From NCBI GenBank assembly GCA_034678415.1, contig JAXDBV010000361.1:1-7372 (forward strand): DNA of 7,372 nt, in the 5' to 3' direction. The position numbers and the translations under genes were made by a program. How positions within the stretch are numbered: position 1 is the stretch's first letter; each line of letters starts with the position of its first letter. Origin of the DNA: JAXDBV01 sp034678415 (lineage in GTDB: Bacteria > Bacteroidota > Bacteroidia > Bacteroidales > VadinHA17). Under the pieces are notes generated by a model. It worked only from the letters and a program-made list of their open reading frames with translations, made no database searches and was not told where the DNA came from. Shown one piece after another: positions 7,231 to 7,372 of the stretch.

Positions 7231-7372
7231 GCGCTCAATTATGTTATTAATTCACTGCTGTCCAAGATAATTTTTCTTGGACAGTATTGCTATTAGAGAT
7301 CAGTAATTTGGCTTTCAAAACAAGCTTTTTCAGAAAGAACCCCCTACATATTAAACAATAGTAGTTGATCTG
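7231..7372. mobile_element. AT-rich edge, possible end of an insertion sequence
   Basis: The last ~140 bases fall to about 33% GC (32% from 7261), an abrupt change from the preceding GC-rich stretch and from the operon. The segment contains a perfect inverted repeat at 7258-7284 and no gene start. The sharp composition break, the inverted repeat and the position at the edge of the sequence (assemblies often break in repeats) fit the end and leader of an insertion sequence with a transposase beyond the window. An IS4-type element is one possibility from memory. No transposase residue is visible here, so this is inference; an ordinary AT-rich promoter region of a neighbouring gene is the main alternative. 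Confidence 0.3.
7258..7284. repeat. Perfect 10-bp inverted repeat with 7-base AT loop
   Basis: The left arm CTGTCCAAGA (7258-7267) is the exact reverse complement of the right arm TCTTGGACAG (7275-7284), separated by TAATTTT. The stem is perfect and would fold stably as RNA or cruciform DNA. It is not followed by a T run on either strand, so it is a poor intrinsic terminator. It could be a protein binding site, a subterminal hairpin of an insertion sequence, or a translation-blocking leader hairpin that protects an element from read-through from outside. Confidence 0.85.

Noticed and set aside
7278..7310. Bacteroidota-type promoter (TTG ... TAATTTG)
   Set aside because: The -7 element is one base short of TAnnTTTG and the spacing to the upstream TTG is longer than usual, so it is too weak to call.
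7247..7372. Minus-strand frame of 41 codons entering from the right edge and ending at TAA 7247-7249
   Set aside because: A plus-strand frame over nearly the same bases is also open for about 36 codons, and both read similar residues through the inverted repeat. AT-rich shadow frames explain this better than a gene tail, though a gene end beyond the edge cannot be excluded.

Overview
The window reads as a Bacteroidota (probably Bacteroidales-like) chromosome fragment of roughly 50% GC. The case rests on protein style (paired PpiC/SurA parvulins, a relaxed lipoprotein signal, an OstA-like protein with a C-terminal GFAWYDDIRP-type motif), on start codons without clear Shine-Dalgarno sequences, and on gene order. 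From memory, guaB followed by parvulin-type isomerases, SurA and an OstA-like gene is a recurrent Bacteroidales arrangement, often with mutL next. No database search was possible.

Layout: positions 2-1180 hold the 3' part of guaB (IMP dehydrogenase), cut at the left edge. After a 60-base gap come four tightly packed genes on the same strand: a two-parvulin periplasmic isomerase (1241-3169), a lipoprotein related to SurA/PpiC with a degenerate isomerase region (3174-4040, 4-base gap), SurA (4015-5382, overlapping the previous gene by 26 bases, or 11 if a second ATG is used), and an OstA/LptA-like protein (5390-6952, 7-base gap). The spacing implies one operon, and no strong terminator is visible after guaB, so guaB may be co-transcribed.

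How the genes fit together: all four downstream genes encode exported proteins of envelope biogenesis. SurA-type chaperone/isomerases escort outer-membrane beta-barrels, and in Proteobacteria one important SurA client is the LPS transporter LptD. The OstA/LptA fold forms the periplasmic LPS bridge. The cluster is best read as an outer-membrane protein folding and LPS transport module next to a housekeeping purine gene.

From 6953 to the right edge (420 bases) there is no confident gene. The first part (to about 7230) is GC-rich, near 59% by hand count, and on the minus strand has short coding-like frames that may be a decayed gene. The last ~140 bases drop abruptly to about 33% GC and carry a perfect 10-bp inverted repeat (7258-7284), suggesting the edge of an inserted element, possibly an insertion sequence whose transposase lies beyond the window. 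I see no CRISPR array, RNA gene or clearly new system. The right-hand junction is the least ordinary part.
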